In this document: positions 23,208-34,500 of the stretch, one piece after another | Layout of the letters: the number at the start of each line of letters is the position of its first letter | Position numbering within the stretch: position 1 is the stretch's first letter | Assembly: GCF_033115175.1 (NCBI RefSeq) | Contig: NC_084843.1 | Location: 58,692,474 to 58,756,473 of the forward strand | DNA length: 64,000 nt | Direction of reading: 5' to 3' | Origin: Lepus europaeus | Lineage: Eukaryota > Chordata > Mammalia > Lagomorpha > Leporidae | Translations under genes and position numbers: made by a program | Notes under the pieces: model-generated | Told to the model about the DNA's origin: nothing | Database searches by the model: none | The model's input: the letters and a program-made list of their open reading frames with translations, nothing else

Positions 23208-23533
23208 GCAGAACTGCAAAGAATCTGCAGATTCAATGTGATTCTTTTCACCTGAAGGACCATAGGCCATATGTTGGGAAAATTATCCTAAAGTTCATAT
23301 ATGGAATTTCAAGGGACACTAAATGGCTAAAGCAATCCTGAAAAAGAAATGCAAATTAGATTCATACTTCCCAACTACAAATATTAACACCAAACAATGG
23401 AATTCAAAGGATGTATGATACTGGCATAAACAAAGATTCATGAAATTCAATTGAGAATATAAAACCATATACCTATGGTGAATTGATTCTTGACAATGGG
23501 CCAATGCCACGAAAACAGAAGAACAGCATCTTG
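23208..23533 (+). mobile_element. Probable old L1 ORF2 fragment
   Basis: Order of AAAATTATCCTAAAGTTCATAT, GGCTAAAGCAATCCTGAAAAAG and ATACTGGCATAAACAAAGATTC resembles the post-RT part of L1 ORF2, heavily decayed. Confidence 0.6.
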
Positions 23534-23840
23534 AGAGCAGACAACTGGCCTAGTGGTTAAGGCGCCAGTCGGGACACCTGTGGCCCACAGTGGAGCGCCT
23601 GAGACTGATGGCCACATCCTTCTCCCAACTCCAGCTTCCTGCCAAACCCTGGGAGGCAGAGATCATGGAAAACCATCTTATTTCCCTGCCACCAATGTGG
23701 GAGACCCAGATGAATTTTCTGGCTCCCACCTTCAGCACCTCCATCACTACATCAGGCATTTGGCACATCAACAAAAAGATGCAAGCTTCTTTGTGCGTGT
23801 CCTCCCCTGCCCCCTCTTTCATATTGATATGCAATAAGGT
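23534..23840 (+). mobile_element. Old tRNA-derived SINE (C-SINE relative)
   Basis: ACTGGCCTAGTGGTTAAGGC is a tRNA-like head with box A/B-type sequence; the body follows the family order with many changes. Confidence 0.7.
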
Positions 23841-25318
23841 AGCTAGCTGAGCCGGAGGTCACAAACCACTAGGCCCTGCACCATGTAACTGTACCCTGTC
23901 AGAATACCCCATTCCCAGGATGCCTTATGCTTATCTGGGACTTGGGGAAGGGTCGCCTTGACCCTGTACATTAGGCTCCGCATGACCTGTTAAGCAGGTG
24001 TCAAATCTTCCAGGTGACCACACCGCCTCAAGTGTTCTCTCTCCTCCACTGGAGACATGGACCGGAGAAGGTGCTGAGGGTGACCCCCTCTCTACTCAAC
24101 TTCCCCCACCCCCTTCTCTCTCTGGCCCACGCTTAAGCTATGGCCACGTGTGTTTGTGTATTTGCCTTCTTACCTTCTAAGTAAACTTTTTTTAAAAGAT
24201 TTATTTTATTTACTTGAAAGACAGAGTTACAGAGAGAAGTAGAGAGAGAGAGAGAGGTCTTCCATCTGCTGGTTCACTCCCCAGATGGCTGCAACGGCCA
24301 GAGCTGTGCCGATCTGAAGGAGCCAGGAGCTTCTTCCGGGTCTCCCATGCGGGTGCAGGGGCCCAAGGACCTAAGTAAACGTTATCACTTTGTGCACCAT
24401 ATATGTGCCTGTGCTTAAAATGCTAATTTTTTTAAGTAAAAGACAATACCTGGATTAGGATTAAATCTCACTTCTCCCACATCACCAACACTCCACACAG
24501 AAACTCTGTGACAGCAGCTTGAGTCCTGGAGTTAACCTAACGATGCCACAATCTACCTGGCGACAGCACCAGCGCAGGGGGAGGGCTCAGGCCGCCAGTG
24601 CTGCCCACTTCCGCTATCAGACCCAAGATTCCACTTTACCAATAACTCTCACCCAAGTTGGCCACAGATCAGATATTCCCACAATTCCCTTTTCAGTTTC
24701 AATCATCTGCTAGAGCAACTCGAAAAACCCAGGGGAACAGTCTACTTACAACTGCCGATTTATTACAGGGGCTGTGTTAAAGGCTACAAGTGAACGGCCA
24801 GAACAGGAGCACAGGACTAGGTGGGTGGGAAGGGGCATGAGGCTCGCATGCCCTCCACACGCAGCCTCCCTCCCAGCACCACCTGTTTTGTTCAGCAACA
24901 CGGAAGCTATGTGAACTCTGTCCTTTTAGATTTCTTTGGAGGTATCACTGAATAGCCACACTTGGTAACTCATTGGCCATTAACGACTAACACAATACCC
25001 TACATAAAAGTCGGGGATAGGAGGTTGGGGGCACAGCTTAAAGTATTTTACCTGGAATCAGAGGGTTGGTTCTCATGGCAACCATACAGCTTGGGGCTGT
25101 CTGGGAACCTCCAGCCATTAGTCATTGTCCACAAAGACAGTCACTTCACACATCCCAAAGGATTAATGAGATCCAAGAGCCAGAAAACCAAATCCGAAGA
25201 GGCAAACTATGTAACTCTTGTGTCACAACAACACTCAGAATGGAAGAAAATAGTTGCACATTATATATCCTATATGTTATCCTATACGTTACCCAGGATA
25301 TATTCTATGACTCGACTT
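23841..25318 (-). mobile_element. Ancient LTR-like or other mammal-wide repeat, uncertain class
   Basis: From about 24640 to 25230 the text (AACTCGAAAAACCCAGGGGA, GAACGGCCAGAACAGGAGCA, CCTTTTAGATTTCTTTGGAGG) looks like an old repeat found in many mammals. I cannot name its class with confidence. 23841-24186 has no assignment. No gene seen. Confidence 0.4.
24187..24373 (-). mobile_element. C-SINE, 5'-truncated
   Basis: Reverse copy from TTTTAAAAGATTTATTTTATTT to GGTGCAGGGGCCCAAGGA; CTAAGTAAAC on both sides. Confidence 0.9.
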
Positions 25319-25612
25319 TTTAAAAAAAGATTTATTCTATTTATTAGAAAGAGTTACAGGAAGGGAGAGACAGATATTTCATCCACTGGTTCGCTCCTCA
25401 AATGGCCTCAATGGTTAAGACTGGGACAGACTGAAGCCAAGGCCAGGAGCTTCATCTGGGTCTCCAATGTAGGTGCAAGGGTACAAGGACTTGAGCAGGC
25501 ATTAGCAGGCAGCAAGACTGGAAATGAAGCAGCAGGACTTGAATGGGGGTGCCCATATGGGGATCCAGCATTGCAAGTGGCAGTTTAACCTATTAAACCA
25601 CAATGCTGTTGC
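25319..25612 (-). mobile_element. C-SINE
   Basis: Reverse copy, tail AAAAAAAGATTTATTCTATTT to the head ACCACAATGCTGTTGCCCC. Confidence 0.88.
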
Positions 25613-25663
25613 CCCATGTCTTTTCTTAAAATGATGATGCAACAACTATCTAGAAACCATATG

Positions 25664-25982
25664 GGGGCCGGAAACTGTGGTGCAGTAGGTTAATCCTCCA
25701 CCTGTGGTGCCGGTATCCCACATAGGTGCCAGCTCTGGTTCCGACTGCTCCTTTTCTATCCAGCTCTCTGCTGGCCTGGGAAAGCAGCGGAAGATGGCCC
25801 AAGTCCTTGGGCCCCTGCACCCACGTGGGAGACCCAGAAGAAGCTCCTGGCTCCTGGCTCCTGGCTTTGAATGGGCCCAGTTCTGGCTGCTGCAGCCATT
25901 TGGGGAGTGAACCAGTGGATGGAACACCTCTCTGTCTCTCCCTCTGTAACTCTGCCTCTCAAGTAAATAAATAAATATATTT
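25664..25982 (+). mobile_element. C-SINE (left arm of an inverted pair)
   Basis: GGGGGCCGGAAACTGTGGTGC head to an AAATAAATA tail that abuts the next, oppositely oriented SINE. Confidence 0.92.
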
Positions 25983-26322
25983 TTAAAGATTTATTTATTT
26001 ATTGAAAGGCAGAGTTACAGAGAGAGAGAAGGAGAGGCAGAGAGAGAGAGAGAGAGAGAGTGGTCTTCCATTCTCTGGTTCACTCCCCAATTGGCCACAA
26101 CAGCCAGAGCTGCGCTGATCCGAATCCAGGAGCCAGGAGCTTCTTCCGGGTCTCCCATGTGGGTACAGGGGCCCAAGCATTTGGGCCATCTTCTACTGCT
26201 TTCCCAGGCCACAGGAGAGAGCTGGATTGGAAGAGGAGCAGCCGGGGCTAGAACGAGCACCCATATGGGATGCCGGCACTGCAGGCAGAGGATTAACCTA
26301 CTGCACCGTGGTGCTGGCCCCT
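25983..26322 (-). mobile_element. C-SINE (right arm of an inverted pair)
   Basis: Reverse copy inserted into or beside the A-tail of the preceding SINE; AAATAAATATTTTT recurs on both sides. Confidence 0.92.
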
Positions 26323-26860
26323 AAATAAATATTTTTTTAAAAAAACCATATCTGACAAAGAGTGCATATTCAAAATACACGAAGGTTCCTAAAAATCAAC
26401 AACACTGAACAACTCAACAAAAGCAGATAACTACACGGACAGCCGACCAAAGCAAATATCAAACTGTCGAATCATCACGTGGAAAGATGGCCCGTACTGT
26501 GTGCCACTGGGAGACTGGGAAGTACACCCCGAGGAGACGGCACTGCGCACACTGGGGTCGCCACACTCCACAACAGGAACGGAACGGCCGTGGCAGCCAG
26601 AAGAGAAGCACAGGCGGCCTCGCTCGCCGCCGGCAGGAGGCAGGACAGCACGGCCGCTCGGGAACGACGTGCTGGCAGTTTTCCTAGTGTGAGACAGGTG
26701 TCACTCACAGCCCAACAGTTACACCCCTGCATTCCTGTACTTACACTGCTGTGTAAAATCACCTGGTCAGTTTGTTAAAACTTAACAGTAGCAGGGCTGT
26801 CCGTCAACAGCAGAGCGTGTAACTGGCCTGGGGGAAGACATCCACGGGTATACTCACCAA
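26323..26860 (+). mobile_element. Decayed L1 ORF2 3' fragment
   Basis: ATATCTGACAAAGAGTGCATAT through AACAACTCAACAAAAGCAGA is collinear with L1 ORF2; later AGCCCAACAGTTACACCCCTGC fits the same frame order. Unusually CpG-rich for an old L1. Confidence 0.5.
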
Positions 26861-27230
26861 GGTCTGTAAAAACAGCAAAGTTGTTTCCCTACACACTTCC
26901 AACCCAAACGCTGGGGGAAACCGCCCACATCGACCAGTTCTCCAGGTCCCTGGACACCAACAGGGAGTCAGGATAAAGGCACCGCAGCACCCGGCTGCCC
27001 CTCCCGCCGCAGACGCCAAGCGCCAGCAGGGGGGTCCCCAGTTAACACAGACGGGGCTCTCACTACCCCCGCTCCGGTGGCTCACAATTCCCATGGCCTA
27101 AAGGCGCTGCTATGAAGAGGTTACTGGTTTCTACCTACTATTTGTTGAATTCTTTATTTAGTGGAGGGATGAGCTCATGACCATGAAGGAAACTGAATGT
27201 CACTGTAAAAACCGTAAGAAAAACAAGAGA
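26861..27230. other. Intergenic, no gene seen
   Basis: Moderately GC-rich, no recognised repeat or gene. Confidence 0.4.
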
Positions 27231-27534
27231 GGCCGGCGCGGTGACGCAGTGGGTTAAAGCCCTGGCCTGCAGCACCGGCACCCCATACCGGCGCTGGCTT
27301 GAGTCCTGGCTGCCGCACTTCTGATCCAGCTCCCTAACACACCTGGATGGCCCAAGTCCTTGGGCCCCTGCACCCACATAGGAGATCCTGAAGAAGCTCC
27401 TGACTTCTGGCTTTGGATCAGCTCAGCTCTGGCCATTGCAGCCATTTTGGGAGTGAACCAATGGATAGAAAACCTCTCTCTCTCTCTCTGCCTCTCTCAA
27501 TACTCTTCCAAATAAATAAAATAAAAAGCAAGAA
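27231..27534 (+). mobile_element. C-SINE
   Basis: GGCCGGCGCGGTGACGCAGTG head to an AAATAAAATAAAAAG tail, followed by a GGA-rich run at 27540-27572. Confidence 0.92.
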
Positions 27535-27572
27535 GAAAAGGAGGAGGAAGAGTGGTGGAGGAGGAGGGAGGG

Positions 27573-28119
27573 TGGGAAGCTGTACCCATGAAACACAGGA
27601 CATTGTTCACTTTCTATACATTCAGGAAAGTAAAGAAAATTCTGATAAGAAAGCCAGTCACACAAAGAGGTTATCTGAACGGGACTGGACGGAGAGGGCT
27701 CCGTCTCCACAGTTGCTGTGCAAATCTAAAACCAACAGGAAGCAAAAACCGGTAAACCCTGGTGCTTGTTGCAGACGTCCGATTGCAACACTGAAATAAC
27801 AAGGCTGCACAGACGGATCCTCAGAGACACGCACCGCAAAGCTCTCCCCGGACCTCCGCGTTCGCTCGGCTCTACCCGAGCGCATTTTACACAAAGCCCA
27901 GGGCCCAGGGGGAACACAATTCACACTGTGGCTTACACGAAAGCTTACTAGAGTTTCGTGTTTCACCCGTCTCTGCTTGCAGACTCACAGTCTGTTCCGC
28001 CCCATTAAAAACACGCTGGCAATCCAACCGACTTCCCGGACAGCAAAAATGTGCCTTTGCCACTGGCACGGCAGGAACCAAAGGCTGCTGGGAGCGATGC
28101 AACTGAATGTCTTACAGCG
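27573..28119. other. Intergenic, rising GC, no gene seen
   Basis: Short frames only. GC and CpG rise toward the minisatellite. Confidence 0.4.
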
Positions 28120-28735
28120 TCCGCAAACCCAAGCTCGGGGTTCTGGGTGGCAGCCTTTACCGCAGCGCCTGGGGTCAAATCCTGGCTCCAGCCCGGGAGA
28201 GCGCAGGTGCGGGCTGTAGCGCCGGGGGCCGAGCTCCGGGGTTCCTGGCTGCAGCCCAGGGGAGAGCACAGGTGCGGGCTCCAGGGCCGGGGCTGAGCTC
28301 CGGGATTCCTGGCTCCAGCCCGGGGGAGAGCGCAGGTGCGGGCTGTAGGGCCGGGGGCCGAGCTCCGGGGTTCCTGGCTCCAGCCCGGGGGAGAGCGCAG
28401 GTGCGGGCTGTAGGGCCGGGGGCCGAGCTCCGGGGTTCCTGGCTCCAGCCCGGGGGAGAGCGCAGGTGCGGGCTCCAGGGCCGGGGGCCGAGCTCCGGGG
28501 TTCCTGGCTCCAGCCCGGGGGAGAGCGCAGGTGCGGGCTCCAGGGCCGGGGGCCGAGCTCCGGGGTTCCTGGCTCCAGCCCGGGGGAGAGCGCAGGTGCG
28601 GGCTCCAGGGCCGGGGGCCGAGCTCCGGGGTTCCCGCTGGACCCGGCCGGGGGCGCCTCTGGGGAGCGAACCAGCAGATGGACAACCATCTCTGTGTCTG
28701 TCTTTCTCCCTGTCACTGACCCACAAGCCTCTCCC
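28120..28735 (+). mobile_element. C-SINE carrying a 65-bp minisatellite
   Basis: Family sequence on the right (GCGAACCAGCAGATGGACAA then the TCTCTGTGTCTGTC run) and a head-like left part (TTCTGGGTGGCAGCCTTTACC) enclose the tandem array; the array sits where the SINE middle should be. Confidence 0.7.
28166..28635 (+). repeat. Minisatellite, about 7 copies of a 65-bp GC-rich unit
   Basis: GAGCTCC recurs at 28231, 28295, 28360, 28425, 28490, 28555 and 28620; steps are 65 bases except one of 64. Units differ mainly at a TGTAG/TCCAG swap. Both strands stay free of stops across the array, which explains the long frames there; they are not genes. Confidence 0.96.
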
Positions 28736-29053
28736 GGCCAGGCCAGGTGGAGTCTCCGCCCGGCCTCGGCTCCGCGGCCTCCTGTAGCCCCAAGTCCCTG
28801 GCTTCCCGAGGCGACCCGGCTCCCTCCCGGCCTCGGGGACCCCGCTGAGGCGGGCCGGGATCCCCTCCACCGACAGCAACACTGGCGTCTCCCTGAACTG
28901 CTCCCGAGAAGGAAGCTCCCTGTCCCGCTGTGGCCGCAGGCTCCAGCTGTTGCCAGGCTGAGGCGCCTCCCCAGTGTTACTCCCGGTCCGCCCAGGGGAG
29001 AGACCCCCGCGCACCGAACTGCCGGTCCGCCCGGTTCCGAGAAGACAGGGTGG

Positions 29054-29073
29054 ACGCCCCCTGGTGGCCGCGG
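29054..29073 (-). promoter_or_regulatory. CTCF-like motif 1
   Basis: CGCCCCCTGGTGGCCGCGG on the + strand; in reverse it contains CCACCAGGGGGCG, the core of the known CTCF consensus. Confidence 0.7.
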
Positions 29074-29114
29074 TTCGCAGCGCAGGAGCTCCGTGCGCTC
29101 TCTGCACAGTGGCC

Positions 29115-29133
29115 GGGCGCCCCCTGGCGGCAG
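29115..29133 (-). promoter_or_regulatory. CTCF-like motif 2
   Basis: GGGCGCCCCCTGGCGGCAG; in reverse it contains CCGCCAGGGGGCGC, again the CTCF core, in the same orientation as motif 1 and 61 bases from it. Confidence 0.7.
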
Positions 29134-29229
29134 TCCCAGTGATCCTGAAATTCACTCCTCTGTCCCAAGACGACTAGAAGAGATTCAGACAAAACAGAAG
29201 CCAACAATTTGTGTCTTGATCAAAGTGGA

Positions 29230-29450
29230 TGCTAATGCGCCTGGGAAAGCAGCAAAGGATGGCCCAAGTGCTGGGTCCCTGCCACCCCCTTGGGAGACTG
29301 GGATGAGGTTCCAGGCTCCTGACTTCAAGGTGGCAGGGGGCCAAGGACTTGAACCACCATCTGCTGCCTTCCAAGGTGCCATTAGCAGGAACCTGGAGTT
29401 GGTGACAGCCAGAACTCAAACTCGGGAACTCTGATCCGGGATGCTGGCAA
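29230..29450. mobile_element. Two C-SINE fragments in opposite orientation
   Basis: 29230-29325 is a + strand middle section; 29326-29450 is a reverse-strand section of the same region, so the pair could fold. Confidence 0.7.
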
Positions 29451-30239
29451 GGCAAAGCTTGTATGTGTGCATGCATGTTTATATGTATGCATGTATGTAC
29501 TGCGGGAGGGAGACGAGGGGCGCGTTTTCTATCGTATTTGGCCACTCCCTGAACTGTGCAGACTCCTTCACTAGGTCTCCCCATTTCACAGAGTCGCTGC
29601 CGTCTTTCAGACACACTAACCCGCCACGGCAGCTGGAACTGTCACTTGTTTTCTTCCGTGTTTTTTCTTCCAGCCTGACCCAGGTTTTCTCAACAACCTA
29701 ACGGCTATCTGTAAGCCATGAACAAGGCCTGCCTTAACTATGGTTGAGGTTTAACTATGGTTGAGGTCTATCTTTTCCACAGCGAAGCCTCTGCCTGTCA
29801 GAAATCTTACAGTTCTGAAACTGCTCCTTTAATTAGCCCATTAGAGTAATACTTGCATTACTCAACGTGCATTTCTGCTATCACCAACTCTAGGTCAACA
29901 AACAGTGTTAAGGACGGTTTTCCTTGCAATGCTGGCGTTCAACAGGTGCTCTGTGGATTAAAGGCATGTAGCAGTCTGTTCCTGGGATCCTGCTTGACAC
30001 ACACGTTAGCACGCACGCGCCGCAACCCTGTTTAGAAATTAGGATGTCGCAGCTTCGTACGAGGACACAGTAGCCAGTCAATGTAACTGAAGCTAACCCG
30101 TGGCCAAGTGCACGTTTTCGCCACGTTTTCTGTCGTACTGCTTAATGCACTACGACAGAATTCCTCAGCAACGCCCCCCCCCAGATGCAGACCAAGGGAC
30201 TCGGTAAGGAAACAAAGGTTAAACACCAAGAAACTGCAG
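29451..30239. other. Upstream region of SUPV3L1
   Basis: Contains an (ATGT)n-like run (29461-29499) and a near-perfect inverted repeat at 30128-30160. No gene seen. Confidence 0.5.
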
Positions 30240-31530
30240 GAACGCGCTCCGGCGTCCCACTCCCGCAGGCCACGCTCCCTACCTGGGTATCCGCAGCTAC
30301 CGCGGCCAGTGCACAGCCGGCACTGATAACCCCGCGGCCACGTGCTGCTGACCACGTGCCCCCGGGACGGGCCCGTTTGTGTCATGTGACACAGCAGGCA
30401 GGGCCCCGCCCCGCCCCCGCTCTCAGCTGTGACATCCCCAAAGATGCCTGATTACTTTCCCTGACTACCTTTGCCAGAAAGCTGATCCAACCACCGATGA
30501 AAGCAGGGAGAGAAATCAGAACGAGGATTTCTCTCTTGAGTTTTCCTGATAGGTTGCCCCGTCACGGCTAGAGCAGTTTTACAGCGCTACCTTCCCCTGA
30601 TTGATCAGGCATTTGCCTGGGCAGCTCTCCGTGCTCGGCCTGGGTCTTTCGGGCCTGCAGGCGCCGGTGGTTTGCGTCACTGTCCGCCGCCGTGTCTCGG
30701 GGCTGCTCCGGGCTCCTTTAGAGCCTGCGGTCTCCATGTCCTTCTCCCGGTGTGCCCTCTTGTGGGCTCGGCTCCCGGCGGGGCGCCCGGCTGGGCAGCG
30801 GGCAGCCGCCTGCTCTGCCCTTCGCGCCCACGGCGGGCCCTTTCCCGGGGCTCTGGGGCGCGTTCCTGCCGTTGCCGCCGCCTCCTCTAATGCGTCCGGC
30901 GGCTCCAAAACCCCGAACACGTCCTTGTTCGTGCCCCTGACTGTGAAACCTCAGGGCCCCAGCGCCGATGGCGATGTCGGGGCCGAGCTCACGCGGCCTC
31001 TGGACAAGAGTGAGTGCGGGAGCTGGCGGGGGGCGGCAGGGAGGAGGTGTGCCTGACCGGGAGGGAGCCGGATCCCTTCCCTGGCGACCCGAGCGTTGTC
31101 ATGGCGCCCGTCAGTGCCTGCCTCCCTCGCCGGCTGCTGAGGCCCTCGCTGCCTCCTCCCCAGTGTTTTGCCCCAGAAGTGGCCTTTTCCCTCTCGCTGT
31201 CCTCCTCTGAGTGGGGTTGGGACGATGCAGCTGTTTCTGAGCCGTCAGGTGCACGACCCCCACCCCGAGACGGGGCGAGGGAAACGAGGCCGTGAGAAGC
31301 CCGTGTGGACCGTTGTCGTGGACGGGCGCCGACCCTCTGAGCTGTTCGGGGAGGGAAGGTTTGCCGAGAGGAGCCAGCCTCACGGTCTCGGGGGCGTGCG
31401 TGGTCAGCCGTGATACAACAAGGTCGTGATGCGGGCGTCCCCGCCGAGGGTGGGAGGGGCCCTGAGCCGTCCAGGCTCCACGGAGAAGGGACAGCTTCGC
31501 GTCAGCGAGTGACAGTGGATTTTGTCCGCA
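30240..31530 (+). promoter_or_regulatory. SUPV3L1: CpG-island promoter region of SUPV3L1
   Basis: A GC- and CpG-rich stretch spans the first coding exon and about 500 bp on each side. It has two CACGTG E-boxes (30339 and 30353), a TCATGTGA element (30382-30389) and two adjoining GC boxes (CCCCGCCCC at 30404, CCGCCCCCGC at 30411). No convincing TATA box was seen, as usual for a housekeeping mitochondrial gene. The transcription start cannot be fixed from sequence; it probably lies in the last few hundred bases before 30736. Confidence 0.7.
30736..31009 (+). CDS. SUPV3L1: SUPV3L1 coding exon 1
   Basis: Holds the start codon, the mitochondrial targeting segment and residues 1-91, ending one base into the codon for Asn92. 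The donor is GTGAGT. The exon lies inside the CpG island. Confidence 0.93.
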
Positions 31531-34500
31531 AAACTGCCGTTGGGTAGGTTTGACAGGGAGTTCTGGGCGTGTGTGTGGGGGGGTTGGATGGTGTGGCTGA
31601 GCTTTAAAATTGTTCCCTTGTGCTTTGTAATTGAGACCCATGATTGTGCATGCAGGTGGGTCCCGTGTGATAACTGGTTAGAGAGGCCAGGGAGTGCCAT
31701 CCGGAAGGCTGAGGGCATGCTTGGTCCGATGAGGTACTTGGTGTCCAGGAACTGTCTTGGGGCGGTTCACTGCAGCAGGCAGTTTTGGTGCTTCCTGTTG
31801 TAACTGTTAACAACCTTCCAGTTCAGTTTTATTTATTTGAAAGAGAGGGAGAGAGAGAGAATCCTCCTTCCACCTGTTCATTCCCCAGATGTTCACAGCA
31901 CCCGGGACTGGGCCAGGCCAAACCAGGAGCTGGGAACAGAGTCCACGTCCCTCACACGCATGGCAGGGACCCAAGTACTTGCGCTGCATTTGCCTCCTAG
32001 GGTGCGCGCTAGCAGGAAGCTGGGAACAGTAGAGCTGTTTCGGAGGAAGTTAGAGACGAGCCGGTGTGTGAGAGAGGGGCCTGGGAAGACGGCACCTGCG
32101 CAGAAAGGAAAGCATCGGGCGGCCTCAGGGAGCAGACCTCGGAAGAGCCCCGGGATTGTCCACCGCAGGATCCTGCCCATACCGCCTAACTTGACAGGTG
32201 GTCCCAGCCTTCCTCCACGGAAGGACCCCAGGGGAATGCTGTCCTCCCACCACCAAATGGGCTACTCAGCCGTGTAACATTGGCTAACGAAAACTTGGGA
32301 GGAATTTGATCTGTTGCACACCCAGCAGACCGTTTGTCCAGGAGCAGACGGAGAGGGGATGGGAGGATGGCAGGAGGAACTGGACCCCATTCCCCTACAA
32401 CCCCTGTCTGAGTGCAGACTGCGCTCCCTGCCCTTTCCTGAGGTGCCTGCCTAGCAATCCAGTGCATTCTCTTCAGCAGACTGTGTGACGCTGCTTCCCC
32501 AGTCTGATGACTGGGCACTGTCTCTGCCCCGGTCCACCTTGCTGCCCCGCTTACCACTGCTCTGAATTCTTGGTGAGAAGACAAGAACCTTCATTTTACG
32601 CATCTGTGCAAACAGTGCCAGGATGGAACGCAGGCACTCTGAGATGGGACGGTGCTGTGCTAGACACCTGCTCCATTTGCATGAACTTTTTGAAGGCCCC
32701 TGGAAGGCAGCAATTTCAAAATCTTTTGCACCTGAATTAACTTTTATTTATTTGAAGGGCAAAGTTGACTGAGATAGATGTTCCATCTACTGGTTTATTC
32801 CCCAAATGACCTGGGAGAGAGGGAGACAGGGAGAGACAGGGAGAGAGAGGGAGGGGGAGAGGGGAAAAGAGAGAGAGAGGGAGGGGGAGAGGAAGGGAGG
32901 GAGGAAGAGAGAGAGAGAGAGAGACATCTTCTATCTTCTTCCATCCGCTGGTTCACTCCCCAAATGACTGGAGCTGGCAGTCAAGGCAGCTTAAGTCAGG
33001 AGCCAGGAACTTCCTCTGGTTCTCCCCTGAAGTTACAGGGGCCCAAGGACTTGGGCCATCTTCTGCTGCTTTCCCAGGCCACAGCAGAAAGCTGGATCAT
33101 AAATGGAGCAGCCAGGACTCAAATCGGTGTCCATATGGAATGCCGGCACTGTAGGTTAAAAAGAGTTTATTCACTTTTTTTATTTGAAGGGTGACAAAGG
33201 GAGAGACAGATCTTCCAAATGCTGTTTCATCCCCTAAGTGCTTGTAACAGCTAGTTCTGGGCCAGGCTGGAGCCAAGAGCTCCATCCAGGGCTCTCACGT
33301 GGGTGGCAGGGGACTCAGTACTTGAACCATCATCTGCTGCCTCCTGGACCGTTAGTAGGAAGGTGTGCCGGAAGCAGAGGCAGAGATGGGATTTGATCCC
33401 AGGCACTCCCATGTGGGACACAGGGCTGCACCACGACGCCTGCCCTCTACGAACTTTGTGAAATACCCTTGTGTGTTGTGTGGTATGTGACTTGTTCTTC
33501 CCAGCAAGATCTTCCACTTTACTTGCATTTGGGGATGGTATTATTTTATATTATGTACTTGCTTATTTTAGATTGTGATAAGAACATATGACATAGAACT
33601 TAGCATCTTCGTCAAGTGTATTCACGCTGTTGTAGAACAGATGTTGAACTTTTTTTCATATTGAATCAAACAATAAAGCAGTAATTTGTCCATTAAACAG
33701 TTCCCCGTTTGTCTTACTGTACGGCACAAGTAATTGTGTGAGACAATCTGGTGTCGTTGTTGTATTCAGATATACACAATTTACCTGAAAATGTCAGTCT
33801 TTGGTGCTCCCAGTATGTAGATGGAGTGAAGACGCCGGTTTGTCAGCACTGGGGTTCCTGCTGCTGGGGAACCCTTAGGTGCACCTCACTGGGTCGGTGT
33901 GTGCTGGGCCACCCTTCCTCTCCCGTGTGCAGAGGCGGAATTCACGAGGGTGATTTTTCAGCGTTGAGCGGGACCGCAGAGGACGGTGAACTGCCATAGC
34001 CTTATTCAGCCAGTGGTTAGTGGATCGGATTTCCACACAGAGGTGAATCCGCTTCGTGCCCAGAAAGTTGGCTTACAGCTTTGCTGCGTCCGTCTCCCTG
34101 TCTTCTTGTGCACTCTGTAGGGTGCTCCCTGGCTCTGCCTCTCCTGTGAGGTTCGTGGTCCTCCCACTCCTGCTCCTGCTTTTCCCAGGCCGTTAGCAGG
34201 GAGCTGGGTTGGAAGTGGAGCAGCCGGGACTTGAACTGGTGCCCATGTGGGATGCTGACTTCACAGGTGCCGGCTAACCCATTGTACCCTCTTCTTCATT
34301 CTTTAAAGTAGGTTAAGAGTTGCGTTCTGACCAGTAAAGTGGATTAAGTCCCTAAGCTTTCTTAGCATGCAGACGTGGGGTGCGGGCTTCCCAGGCAGTG
34401 GTTAGTTCTCAACAAATGGAGTCTGTCCTTGGTTTGTGCTGAGTTACAGAGCAGCAGGAGTTTTTCAGGCAGTTACACACATGCTTTTCCACTGTGGATA

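Larger units (their letters stand above)
28736..29229. other. CpG-island-like intergenic sequence
   Basis: Very GC- and CpG-rich, separate from the SUPV3L1 island. No convincing coding frame or splice pattern. It holds the CTCF-like pair. Confidence 0.6.

Noticed and set aside
28166..28635. CRISPR-like array (regular 65-bp spacing)
   Set aside because: Units are tandem and nearly identical through their whole length with no unique spacers; this is a mammalian minisatellite.
27985..29434. Long open frames on both strands (226-326 codons)
   Set aside because: They follow a GC-rich tandem repeat that lacks stops on either strand; the products are low-complexity Pro/Gly/Arg/Ala repeats and run through SINE sequence.
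30601..30735. Upstream in-frame extension of SUPV3L1
   Set aside because: The frame is open but contains no ATG, and the known family N-terminus starts [10 protein letters not shown] at 30736.
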